The notes under the pieces: model-generated
Databases searched by the model: none
What the model saw: only the letters and a program-made list of their open reading frames with translations
What the model was told of the DNA's origin: nothing
Translations under genes and position numbers: made by a program
Shown here: positions 1 to 5,403 of the stretch, one piece after another
Position numbering within the stretch: the stretch's first letter is position 1
How the letters are laid out: every line of letters begins with the position of its first letter
Assembly (NCBI GenBank): GCA_022837595.1
Contig: JALHFX010000138.1
Location: 1 to 5,894, forward strand
DNA from: Propionibacterium sp.
Lineage (GTDB): Bacteria > Actinomycetota > Actinomycetes > Propionibacteriales > Propionibacteriaceae
Direction: 5' to 3'
DNA length: 5,894 nucleotides

Positions 1-975
1 GCCGGAGCATACGATGTTGTCAAGGCGGTACTGGCCCCGCTCGGGGTCCAATTCGTGAAGGTGGCGATGCAGCCCGGAAAGCCTCAGGGCTTCGGCGAGA
101 TGCAGGCCGGTGACCGAGGTCGGGTGCCGGTGATCTGCCTGCCGGGAAACCCGGTCAGCGTCTTCGTCTCGATGCAGCTCTTCGGCCTACCCCTGATCGA
201 TGCGCTGATGGGGCGTCCGGTGTCCGGATTCGATGGACTCTTCCAAGAGGAGACCGTGGCTCAGGGGTGGCAGCGTAAGCCCGGCAGGGTGCAGTTCATG
301 CCATGTCAGCGTGACGGCGCAGGCTTGGTGATACCAGCCAGCTCAGGCGGGTCTGGTTCTCACTTGATCGGTTCATTGCCGAGGGCAACAGGCCTGGCCC
401 AGATCCCGGCCGATCTGGGCCACGTGGATGCCGGTCAGACTGTGCAGGTCATGTGGTTCAGGACAGGAGCAACGATGGATTCTGAGGTCGCTTTCACCCA
501 CCTGGATGAACAGGGTGCAGCGTACATGGTCGACGTAACAAACAAGGAACCTTCGGTTAGGGAAGCCACCGCGACCGGTCGAGTACGGTGCTCACCGCGG
601 GTGATGGCCGCGTTGCGTGATGGCACAGTACCCAAGGGAGATGTGCTGGCGGTCGCTCGTATCGCGGGTATTCAAGCGGCCAAGAAGGTCCCGGACCTGT
701 TACCGCTGGCCCACACCATTGGCGTACATGGCGCTCGGTTAGAACTGGAGCTGGCCGACGACCACGTCGCGATCCGAGCCACCGTGCGCACCGCGGATCG
801 CACAGGAGTGGAAATGGAAGCGCTGACGGCGGTGAGCGTCGCAGCACTGGCGGTCGTTGACATGGTCAAAGGCGTCGACCGTAGCGCCGAGATTACCGAC
901 TGCAAGATCATCCATAAATCGGGTGGCAGAAGCGGCGACTGGTGGCGTCCAGGTGATGAGGCCGATACCGAATGA
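1..975 (+). CDS. moeA-moaC: MoeA-MoaC fusion: molybdenum insertase (5' end outside window) joined to cyclic pyranopterin monophosphate synthase
   Basis: The reading frame is open from base 1, so the gene starts upstream. Codons 1-157 are the C-terminal part of MoeA. They hold the end of the molybdopterin-binding domain (AGAYDVVK, then KVAMQPGKPQGFG, then CLPGNPVS around codons 49-56) and then the small C-terminal beta-barrel domain (RVQFMPC, IPASSGGSGSHLIGSLPRA, ending near VQVMWF). MoeA ligates molybdate to adenylylated molybdopterin. Instead of stopping, the frame runs through about ten linker residues (RTGATMDSEV) into a full-length MoaC ending at TGA 973-975. There is no stop codon between the two domains, so a bifunctional protein acting on an early and the last step of Moco synthesis is predicted. 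MoaC also has its own ribosome-binding site and ATG, so both a fusion and a free MoaC may be made. Domain identities are recognised from conserved motifs. That the fusion is really expressed is inference. Confidence 0.85.
   Translation, partial: AGAYDVVKAVLAPLGVQFVKVAMQPGKPQGFGEMQAGDRGRVPVICLPGNPVSVFVSMQLFGLPLIDALMGRPVSGFDGLFQEETVAQGWQRKPGRVQFMPCQRDGAGLVIPASSGGSGSHLIGSLPRATGLAQIPADLGHVDAGQTVQVMWFRTGATMDSEVAFTHLDEQGAAYMVDVTNKEPSVREATATGRVRCSPRVMAALRDGTVPKGDVLAVARIAGIQAAKKVPDLLPLAHTIGVHGARLELELADDHVAIRATVRTADRTGVEMEALTAVSVAALAVVDMVKGVDRSAEITDCKIIHKSGGRSGDWWRPGDEADTE
465..477 (+). promoter_or_regulatory. Internal Shine-Dalgarno and ATG for moaC inside the fusion frame
   Basis: AGGAG at 465-469 lies five bases before ATG 475-477. 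It is a good actinobacterial ribosome-binding site placed exactly where MoaC homology begins. It suggests moaC was, or still is, translated independently of the upstream moeA part. Confidence 0.6.
475..975 (+). CDS. moaC: MoaC, cyclic pyranopterin monophosphate synthase (internal start within the moeA-moaC frame)
   Basis: MoaC, with MoaA, turns GTP into cyclic pyranopterin monophosphate, the first committed step of Moco synthesis. Read from ATG 475 the product has 166 residues, the usual MoaC length. The opening MVDVTNK follows the family pattern. The residues matching the E. coli MoaC active site are present: Lys54 in KGDV, His80 in PLAHT, Glu113 and Glu115 in GVEMEA, Asp129 and Lys132 in DMVK. 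The tail KSGGRSGD is also typical. One mild oddity is LAHT where most relatives have a proline after the histidine. The ATG is preceded by AGGAG at 465-469 with 5-base spacing, which supports translation as a separate protein even though the frame is continuous with moeA. The stop overlaps the next start as ATGA (972-975), which suggests translational coupling to the DUF364 gene. A database may list only the fusion. Confidence 0.75.
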   Translation: MDSEVAFTHLDEQGAAYMVDVTNKEPSVREATATGRVRCSPRVMAALRDGTVPKGDVLAVARIAGIQAAKKVPDLLPLAHTIGVHGARLELELADDHVAIRATVRTADRTGVEMEALTAVSVAALAVVDMVKGVDRSAEITDCKIIHKSGGRSGDWWRPGDEADTE

Positions 976-1741
976 AGCTGCGCGACCCTTGGCAGATCTA
1001 CGACGGACTGCTCGATCTGATCCCCGCCGAGCTGATGGTCACAGATCTAGCGGTCAGCAGGGTCTCCCTGGTGGGTAACTCGGCCGGTGGAGTCGGCGTG
1101 GCGTCCGCCGATCGCAGCGGGCAACGCCTGCGGCATCATGATCGACGGCTCATCGGTAAGCCATTGCGTGAGCTGGCGAGCCTGGTGCGGTCGTGGGATT
1201 TCGAGCTCGCCAGTATCGGGGTTGCCGCGATGAACAGCTGGTTCAATAGCTGGAACGTTTGGCCACCGATTCGGCCATGCGCCTGGATCAGAGCGACTGC
1301 GATGTCTTGACGAGTCGGGCAGAAGAACTTGCCGGTCACAAGGTGGGCCTCATCGGCCACTTCGAGCACGGCATCAACGCACTCTCGGGGATATGTGATC
1401 TGACCGTCCTCGAACGTGACCCGAAGGGCTCCGACCTGCCCGATTCCGCCTGCGAATATCTGCTTCCGGGCATGGACATCATCTTCATCACCGGAATGAC
1501 CGTGGCCAACAAGACCCTTCCGCGGCTGCTGGAACTGGCCGGTGACGCGCAGATCATTCTGGTCGGCCCATCCGTGCTCGGCCCATCCGTGCCCTGTGCC
1601 CCGGAGGTCTTTCGCGGACGAGTCAGCCAGCTGGCGGGCAGCTGCGTGGTCGATGCCATGCTTGCGCGATCCCTGGTGTCAGTCGGAGCCGGGATGCCGG
1701 AGATCTCGCCGACCACCACTCGATTTGTACTCACCCTTTAA
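972..1741 (+). pseudogene. DUF4213/DUF364 (putative heavy-metal chelation) protein, interrupted by an apparent frameshift near 1250
   Basis: Two adjacent frames together make one protein of the DUF4213/DUF364 family, whose biochemical role is unknown but which is annotated as a putative metal chelator. The N-terminal part (972 to about 1249) has PWQIYDGLLDLIP, PLRELASLVRSWDF and GVAAMNSWFN. The C-terminal part, one frame back (from 1250), has GHKVGLIGHF, TVLERDPKGSDLPDSACEYLLP, DIIFITGMTVANKTLPRLLEL and QLAGSCVVDAM. Frame 3 ends in a stop at 1308-1310, while frame 2 has a stop at 1247-1249, so the switch must lie at 1250-1307. Restoring one C at AGC-TGG (1250) would read NSLERLATD and give 256 residues, about the usual family length. 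The start ATG 972 overlaps the moaC stop, with GAGG at 958-961 ahead of it. A TTG at 1259 could begin a C-terminal fragment, but it lacks a clear ribosome-binding site. The break could be a true mutation or a sequencing error. Confidence 0.75.
1563..1592 (+). repeat. Perfect 15-bp tandem duplication within the DUF364 gene
   Basis: The 15-mer TCGGCCCATCCGTGC occurs twice head-to-tail (1563-1577 and 1578-1592). It keeps frame and duplicates five residues, giving GPSVLGPSVP where the family normally has a single GPS-type motif. It looks like a recent slippage or short duplication. Confidence 0.8.
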
Positions 1742-1750
1742 GGATCAGCC

Positions 1751-2095
1751 ATGACTATTCCCGTTTCACCCGCAGAGCTGACGGATGTTCTCGCTCGCTT
1801 TGGATCAGCGTGCCTTGTTACGCAGGCGAGGCCGTATGTCAAGATCCACACCGTGGATCCGGTCGTCAGCGGCGAACAGCTGATGATCAACGAGCCTCGA
1901 GAATCGATGAAGACCAATATCATCGCGGATCCACATGTCACGTTGGTCTGGCAATCGCCGGTACATCACGGCTGGACGTTGATCGTCGACGGCCTTGCGC
2001 AAATCGACGCAGACCGCCTGCGGATCATCGTCGAAAGCGGGATGCTGCATAGGCCGCGAGCCCACAGCGATGGGCCGGCCTGGTCTTTGGCATAG
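1751..2095 (+). CDS. Small PNPOx-like (pyridoxamine 5'-phosphate oxidase family) split-barrel protein
   Basis: This 114-residue protein resembles the small actinobacterial pyridoxamine-phosphate-oxidase-like family. The pattern is an opening helix (MTIPVSPAELTDVLARFG), a strand pair with KIHTVDP around residues 31-37, then EPRESMKTNIIADPHVTLVW (48-67), GWTLIVDGLAQID (74-86) and the late MLHRPRAHSDGPA (98-110). Such split barrels typically bind flavin or another cofactor such as F420 or heme. No substrate can be assigned here. My recollection of relatives is that many end in a Cys-rich tail (CxxDCxP), which is absent, so the last few residues may be lost or may simply differ. The start ATG has AAGGA at 1740-1744, overlapping the previous stop, with six-base spacing, and places the gene in the same transcript as moeA-moaC and the DUF364 gene. 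Its link to molybdenum metabolism rests only on position. Confidence 0.7.
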   Translation: MTIPVSPAELTDVLARFGSACLVTQARPYVKIHTVDPVVSGEQLMINEPRESMKTNIIADPHVTLVWQSPVHHGWTLIVDGLAQIDADRLRIIVESGMLHRPRAHSDGPAWSLA

Positions 2096-2208
2096 GCGCC
2101 GCCCAGACCGAACCAAGCCAGCATTGGATCGGGTAACTCGCTCATCCGTGGCACGGTTGGCTCATCTTGAGTGTGGAGTCCGGCCGGGTAACGAGAAGAA
2201 TCAGCAAA

Positions 2209-2222
2209 TCCGCAGCTGCGGA
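2209..2222. promoter_or_regulatory. Perfect 14-bp palindrome, candidate operator of the HTH-Mop regulator
   Basis: TCCGCAGCTGCGGA is identical to its reverse complement. It ends two bases before a TATCCT -10-like element and so would sit in the promoter spacer, where a dimeric regulator could block or remodel transcription. The obvious candidate is the HTH-Mop protein encoded immediately downstream. The binding is inference. Confidence 0.4.
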
Positions 2223-2224
2223 GA

Positions 2225-2230
2225 TATCCT
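2225..2230 (+). promoter_or_regulatory. Candidate -10 element (TATCCT) of the regulator-modABC operon
   Basis: TATCCT fits the TAnnnT core of actinobacterial -10 boxes. Its end is seven bases before the GTG at 2238, so transcription would begin at or next to the start codon, giving a leaderless or nearly leaderless mRNA. This agrees with the lack of a well-spaced Shine-Dalgarno. No good -35 hexamer is visible (around 2200-2207 reads ATCAGCAA), so the promoter may depend on an activator or extended contacts. Confidence 0.35.
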
Positions 2231-2237
2231 TCTCATT

Positions 2238-2642
2238 GTGACGCAATTACGGATCATGGCCGCGGGGGCTTTGCTTGGAGTCAGCGACGATACTATCCGG
2301 CGCTGGGTCGACAAGGGGCGCCTTGGCGCCTCGGTCGTCGACGGTCGCCAGGTCGTCGACGGTGCGGAGCTGGCGGCTCTGGCCAAGGAACTCGCCGATG
2401 ATTCGCTTGACGCTCTCGATGACGGTATCGGTCGGCGCTCGGCCCGCAATCATTTCACCGGGCTGGTAACCAAGGTCGTGAGCGATCAGGTGATGAGTCA
2501 GGTCGAACTGCAATGTGGGCGGTTCAAAGTTGTTTCGTTGATCTCGACCGAAGCCGTGAACGAACTTCAGCTCGAGGTCGGCTCCGTCGCCACAGCTGTC
2601 GTCAAAGCAACCAACGTGACTCTGGAAGGACCACGCTCATGA
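2238..2642 (+). CDS. HTH plus Mop (TOBE) molybdate-responsive DNA-binding regulator
   Basis: This is a predicted cytoplasmic transcription regulator of 134 residues. Residues 4-28 form an excisionase/MerR-like helix-turn-helix (RIMAAGALLGVSDDTIRRWVDKGRL), followed by a short wing (VVDGRQVVDGAELAALA). After a linker, residues 68-130 form one Mop/TOBE domain: SARNHFTGLVTKV, then SQVELQCG, VVSLISTEAVNEL and the final strand VVKATNVTLE. Mop domains bind molybdate or tungstate oxyanions, so it is functionally like ModE although built with a different HTH. GTG 2238 is chosen because homology begins there (TQLRI). The frame is open upstream to 1995, but that stretch overlaps the previous gene and is low-complexity Arg/Ser-rich. 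The TGA overlaps the modA ATG (ATGA, 2639-2642). It probably controls the mod operon from the palindrome just upstream. Whether it represses or activates is not visible. Confidence 0.85.
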   Translation: MTQLRIMAAGALLGVSDDTIRRWVDKGRLGASVVDGRQVVDGAELAALAKELADDSLDALDDGIGRRSARNHFTGLVTKVVSDQVMSQVELQCGRFKVVSLISTEAVNELQLEVGSVATAVVKATNVTLEGPRS

Positions 2643-3409
2643 AACGATTTGCTGCCCTCTTGGCCGCTGCCTTATTGATGACTGGCTGCGGCGGCGGAGC
2701 GTCGACCTCGACGCCTGAACCGAGCGAGAGTTCCTCGCCGGTCGCCTCTGCAGCAGGCACCGAAGATGTGATCGTCTTCGCTGCTGCCTCGCTGAACAAG
2801 GCGTTCCCCGAGATTGCCCCCGCGAAGTACTCCTTCGATGGTTCATCCGGCTTGGTAGATCAACTCCAAGGTGGAGCGCCAGCCGACGTTTTTGCTTCGG
2901 CGGATAAGAAGAATATGGACCGCGCTGTTTCCGAGGGCCTCATTGAGGGCGAGCCGGTTCTCTTTGCGACCAATTACCTCGGATTGGTAACCCCAGCCGA
3001 CAACCCCGGTGAGATCACCGGTTTCGACTCTTCGTTGGATGGTAAGAAACTCGTCATCTGCGCGGCTGATGTGCCGTGCGGGGCTGCGACGCTGAAGGTT
3101 GCCGAGGCGAACGGCCTCACGCTGAATCCGGTCTCGGAGGAGTCGAAGGTTACCGATGTGCTGGGTAAAGTCACTGCCGGTGAGGCTGATGCCGGATTGG
3201 TCTACGCCACCGATGCCGCTTCCGCGGGTGACAAGGTCAAGGTTTTCGATATCCCGGGCGCTGAAGACGATCCCAACACCTACTGGATCGCTTCGGTGAA
3301 GGGTGCTCCGCACGCTGAAGGTGCAACCGAGTTCATCACACTGGTAACCGAGCCCGACGGTGCCGCGACGCTCGCCAAGTACGGGTTCGGTCCGGCTACT
3401 ACTGAATGA
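2639..3409 (+). CDS. modA: ModA, molybdate ABC transporter substrate-binding lipoprotein
   Basis: ModA is the extracytoplasmic molybdate-binding protein that delivers the oxyanion to ModB. The 256-residue product starts with a lipoprotein signal (MKRF, a hydrophobic run, then lipobox LMTGC with Cys17), followed by a Gly/Ser/Thr/Pro-rich tether to about residue 40. The mature part shows the family pattern: VFAAASLNKAF with Ser51, YSFDGSSGLVDQLQGGAPADVFASAD (residues 64-89, Ser69/Ser70), a hinge segment CAADVPCGAATLK (131-143), and AGEADAGLVYATDA with Tyr179. Ser51, one of the GSSG serines and Tyr179 match oxyanion-contacting positions of E. coli ModA. The start is fixed by GGAAGGA at 2624-2630, eight bases upstream, and by the ATGA overlap with the regulator stop; the same frame is open further upstream, but the signal peptide begins here. 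The stop overlaps the modB start as ATGA. A tungstate preference cannot be excluded from sequence. Confidence 0.95.
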   Translation: MKRFAALLAAALLMTGCGGGASTSTPEPSESSSPVASAAGTEDVIVFAAASLNKAFPEIAPAKYSFDGSSGLVDQLQGGAPADVFASADKKNMDRAVSEGLIEGEPVLFATNYLGLVTPADNPGEITGFDSSLDGKKLVICAADVPCGAATLKVAEANGLTLNPVSEESKVTDVLGKVTAGEADAGLVYATDAASAGDKVKVFDIPGAEDDPNTYWIASVKGAPHAEGATEFITLVTEPDGAATLAKYGFGPATTE

Positions 3410-4188
3410 ACCGTTATCCCCGCTGGGCATGGCTGCCGTTCGTCGGCGGCCTTGCCTTGCTCGCGGTGCCGATTCTCGGCATGCTGACCCGGGTGCCGTG
3501 GGGGCGGCTACCCGAGCTGCTGATCTCGCCGCGCTCACTCGAGGCACTGCGACTCAGCCTCTTCACCTGTCTGATCTCCACCGGGATTGTGCTCATCCTC
3601 GGTGTGCCCACCGCACTCGTCCTGGCCCGCAGCCGAGGCGCCTGGACAACTGCGGCACGCACGCTGGTCACAGTCCCGATGGTCTTGCCGCCGGTGGTCG
3701 CAGGTCTGGCATTGCTGGTCACCTTCGGCAGACGAGGACTGATCGGTGCCCCGCTGTCCCAGGTCGGTATCGAGATCGGATTCACCACCGCCGCGGTGAT
3801 CCTCGCCCAGTCATTTGTCTCGCTACCTTTCCTGGTCGTTTCGCTGGAGGGCGCGTTGCGTGCTTCGGGCGGAGAATACGAACGGGTCGCAGGCAACCTC
3901 GGGGCGTCGCCTTCGAGGGTCTTCTGGAAGGTGACGCTGCCCATCGCGGGACCCGCCCTCGCATCGGGCACGGCATTGGCGTTCGCCCGTTCGCTCGGCG
4001 AGTTCGGTGCGACCTTGACTTTCGCGGGTTCGTTACAGGGCACCACCCGAACCCTGCCGCTGGAGATCTATCTGCTTCGTGAGTCGGATTCTGAACTCGC
4101 ATTGGCGCTGTCGCTGGTGCTGATCGTGGTTGCCATTCTGATCGTCGGGCTTGCGACCAGGCTCAGGGCATGGGGTGAATATGTCTGA
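3406..4188 (+). CDS. modB: ModB, molybdate ABC transporter permease
   Basis: ModB is the integral-membrane permease that forms the molybdate channel as a dimer and couples to ModC. It has 260 residues with about six hydrophobic segments, roughly residues 9-28, 50-75, 86-108, 126-147, 183-205 and 230-250. The cytoplasmic EAA loop that docks on the ATPase is clear at about 157-185 (EYERVAGNLGASPSRVF, then KVTLPIAGPAL). SLGEFGATLTFAG (196-208) and TLPLEIYLL (216-224) are typical of ModB/NifC permeases. The ATG at 3406 overlaps the modA TGA by four bases, which implies translational coupling, as there is no strong ribosome-binding site of its own. The 3' end overlaps modC by eight bases (4181-4188). 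Nothing in the gene looks damaged. Confidence 0.95.
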   Translation: MNRYPRWAWLPFVGGLALLAVPILGMLTRVPWGRLPELLISPRSLEALRLSLFTCLISTGIVLILGVPTALVLARSRGAWTTAARTLVTVPMVLPPVVAGLALLVTFGRRGLIGAPLSQVGIEIGFTTAAVILAQSFVSLPFLVVSLEGALRASGGEYERVAGNLGASPSRVFWKVTLPIAGPALASGTALAFARSLGEFGATLTFAGSLQGTTRTLPLEIYLLRESDSELALALSLVLIVVAILIVGLATRLRAWGEYV

Positions 4189-5377
4189 TTGGTTGCGCCT
4201 CGACGTCACCGTGAGGGACCGCGATCTGGTGCTCGGTCTAGGGGTCGCTCAGGGCGAGACCGTTGCCATCGTCGGGCCGAACGGGGCAGGTAAATCCACG
4301 GTGCTCCAATTGGTTGCGGGCTCGCTGCGGCCCGATTCCGGCGAGATCCGGCTCGGAGGAGAAATCCTCAGTGGGCCGGACGGGCACTTGCCGCCGCACC
4401 GTCGCAGATTCTCGTATGTTGAACAGCGCTCTCTTCTTTTCCCGCACTTGAATGTGCTGGACAACGTCGCCTTCGGTCCGCGTTCGAGGGGGATGACCAA
4501 GGCTGAAGCCCGGCAGCGCGCGATGGACGAATTACGGACGCTTGGGCTTGACGATCTCGCTTCACGTCGTCCGGCAGCGCTCTCCGGCGGCCAGGCACAG
4601 CGAGCCGCGATCGCCAGGGCTCTCGCGATCGATCCGCAAGTGCTGCTGCTCGATGAGCCATTCGCGGCGCTCGATGTGACGGTCAGCCCGGAGCTTCGGC
4701 GGCTGCTACACGATCGATTGATCGATCGCACGGCATTACTGGTCACTCACGATGTACTGGACGTGGTGACTTTGGCCGACCGCTTGGTCGCGATCGAGAG
4801 TGGCCGGATCGTCGCGGACGGGGGAGTCGAGGAGATCTTCGCAGCCCCACCTACCCAGTTTCTGGCCGATTTCGTCGGGATCAATCTGTTACACGGCATC
4901 GCTGATACGCCCGATGCCGTGCGTATCGGTGACCAATTGCTGATAGGAACAGGAGATCGACTCGTGGCAGGCCGCCCAGCACGAGCGACGGTCGCCCCTA
5001 ACGCGATCTCGGTGCATCTGGAACCGCCGGGCGGGAGCCCGCGCAATGTATTGCCTGCGACCGTCACCGGGATCGCCTCACACGGACCGATCGCTGAGGT
5101 GTTATTGGAGGTCGGCGGTCAACGGTTGCGTGCCGAGTTGACACCGACCGCGGTCAGCGAGCTGCGCCTGGTGCCTAACCAGACCGTGGAGCTCGCCGAA
5201 GGTAGTTCGGTGGCTGAGCTCTGTGAGCTGCTGCGTGGCGCCCACGGCCCCGAGTTCGCGCGAATCCTGGCAGTCAGCGCTGTGTTGATCGATGGCAAAC
5301 GGATGGCGGACGCAGCTATCGTGCCGGTGCACGAAGGGGTCATCATCGATGTTCTGCCGCCTTTTGCCGGCGGATAA
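4181..5377 (+). CDS. modC-moaD: ModC-MoaD fusion: molybdate ABC transporter ATPase with a C-terminal MoaD-type sulfur-carrier segment
   Basis: The product has 398 residues. Residues 1-230 are a complete ABC ATPase: Walker A GPNGAGKS (32-39), Q-loop Gln82, signature LSGGQ (134-138), Walker B LLLDEP (155-160) and switch His190. Residues about 231-335 follow the usual ModC C-terminus (FVGINLLHG, then a Mop/TOBE unit from PRNVLPATVTG to LTPTAVSELRLVPNQ). Where ModC should finish its Mop domain with a VKATEV-like strand, the sequence becomes MoaD-like instead: TVELAEGSSVAELCELL, HGPEFARILAV, VLIDGKRM, HEGVIIDVLPPFAGG (335-398). The terminal Gly-Gly directly before TAA is the MoaD end that is adenylylated and thiocarboxylated to supply sulfur for molybdopterin. 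The usual first MoaD strand is missing. ATG 4181 is preceded by GGGG (4172-4175) and overlaps the modB stop; the frame is open ten codons further upstream, but ModC homology starts here. Joint activity is inference. Confidence 0.9.
   Translation: MSDWLRLDVTVRDRDLVLGLGVAQGETVAIVGPNGAGKSTVLQLVAGSLRPDSGEIRLGGEILSGPDGHLPPHRRRFSYVEQRSLLFPHLNVLDNVAFGPRSRGMTKAEARQRAMDELRTLGLDDLASRRPAALSGGQAQRAAIARALAIDPQVLLLDEPFAALDVTVSPELRRLLHDRLIDRTALLVTHDVLDVVTLADRLVAIESGRIVADGGVEEIFAAPPTQFLADFVGINLLHGIADTPDAVRIGDQLLIGTGDRLVAGRPARATVAPNAISVHLEPPGGSPRNVLPATVTGIASHGPIAEVLLEVGGQRLRAELTPTAVSELRLVPNQTVELAEGSSVAELCELLRGAHGPEFARILAVSAVLIDGKRMADAAIVPVHEGVIIDVLPPFAGG
5183..5374 (+). other. moaD: MoaD-like (ubiquitin-fold sulfur carrier) C-terminal segment of ModC
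   Basis: These codons encode residues 335-398 of the ModC fusion. They correspond to MoaD from its second strand (TVELAEGSSVAEL) to the end (DVLPPFAGG). Free MoaD is about 80 residues; only about 64 are recognisable here, and the leading strand with the FFA/YFA motif is absent. No separate start with a ribosome-binding site is visible; the nearest in-frame candidate, GTG for Val331, lacks one. Confidence 0.75.
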
Positions 5378-5403
5378 TAGGAGATTCCCAGGTTACTGGT
5401 CTG
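5378..5403. other. Convergent gap between modC-moaD and moaE
   Basis: The two coding regions converge with only 26 bases between their stop codons. A four-base stem (CCAG/CTGG at 5388-5399) is too weak for a terminator and there is no T-run, so transcripts from both sides may overlap. Confidence 0.5.

Larger units (their letters stand above)
2096..2237. other. Intergenic region between the moe/moa and mod transcription units
   Basis: These 142 bases separate the PNPOx-like gene from the regulator-modABC operon and are the only real plus-strand gap. I see a 14-bp palindrome and a -10-like hexamer at the right edge, and the 8-mer CGGGTAAC twice (2130-2137 and 2185-2192). I do not see a convincing rho-independent terminator or a recognisable Moco riboswitch. 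Confidence 0.6.

Noticed and set aside
1244..1262. Programmed -1 ribosomal frameshift in the DUF364 gene
   Set aside because: There is no slippery heptamer in the permitted window and no obvious downstream pseudoknot; a one-base deletion explains it more simply.
1995..2237. N-terminal extension of the HTH-Mop regulator by 81 codons
   Set aside because: It would overlap the PNPOx-like gene and encodes Arg/Ser-rich sequence with no homology pattern, while regulator similarity starts at GTG 2238.
2096..2237. Moco riboswitch upstream of the mod operon
   Set aside because: I could not assemble a convincing multi-stem structure, and the candidate promoter lies at the very end of the gap, leaving no leader for a riboswitch. 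A covariance search with the Rfam MOCO_RNA_motif would decide.
2318..2331. GGCGCC-TT-GGCGCC repeat within the regulator gene
   Set aside because: It lies in the HTH-coding region (around residues KGRLGAS) and is explained by codon use for GRLGA in GC-rich DNA.
2843..3547. Long minus-strand open frame (234 codons) opposite modA
   Set aside because: It is antisense to a clear ModA with signal peptide and motifs; the product is low-complexity Arg/Ser-rich with no family resemblance. Open antisense frames are common in GC-rich coding DNA.
3360..4082. Plus-strand open frame of 240 codons overlapping the end of modA and modB
   Set aside because: It is in a different frame from ModB, is Arg/Pro/His-rich and shows no recognisable domain; ModB has all expected motifs.
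4711..4728. Inverted repeat CGATCGAT-TG-ATCGATCG inside modC
   Set aside because: It encodes conserved-frame residues of the ATPase (DRLIDR) in a GATC-rich stretch; nothing else suggests a regulatory site.
5357..5373. CCGCC/GGCGG hairpin at the end of modC-moaD as a terminator
   Set aside because: The stem is only five base pairs, lies within the codons for PPFAGG and is not followed by a T-run.
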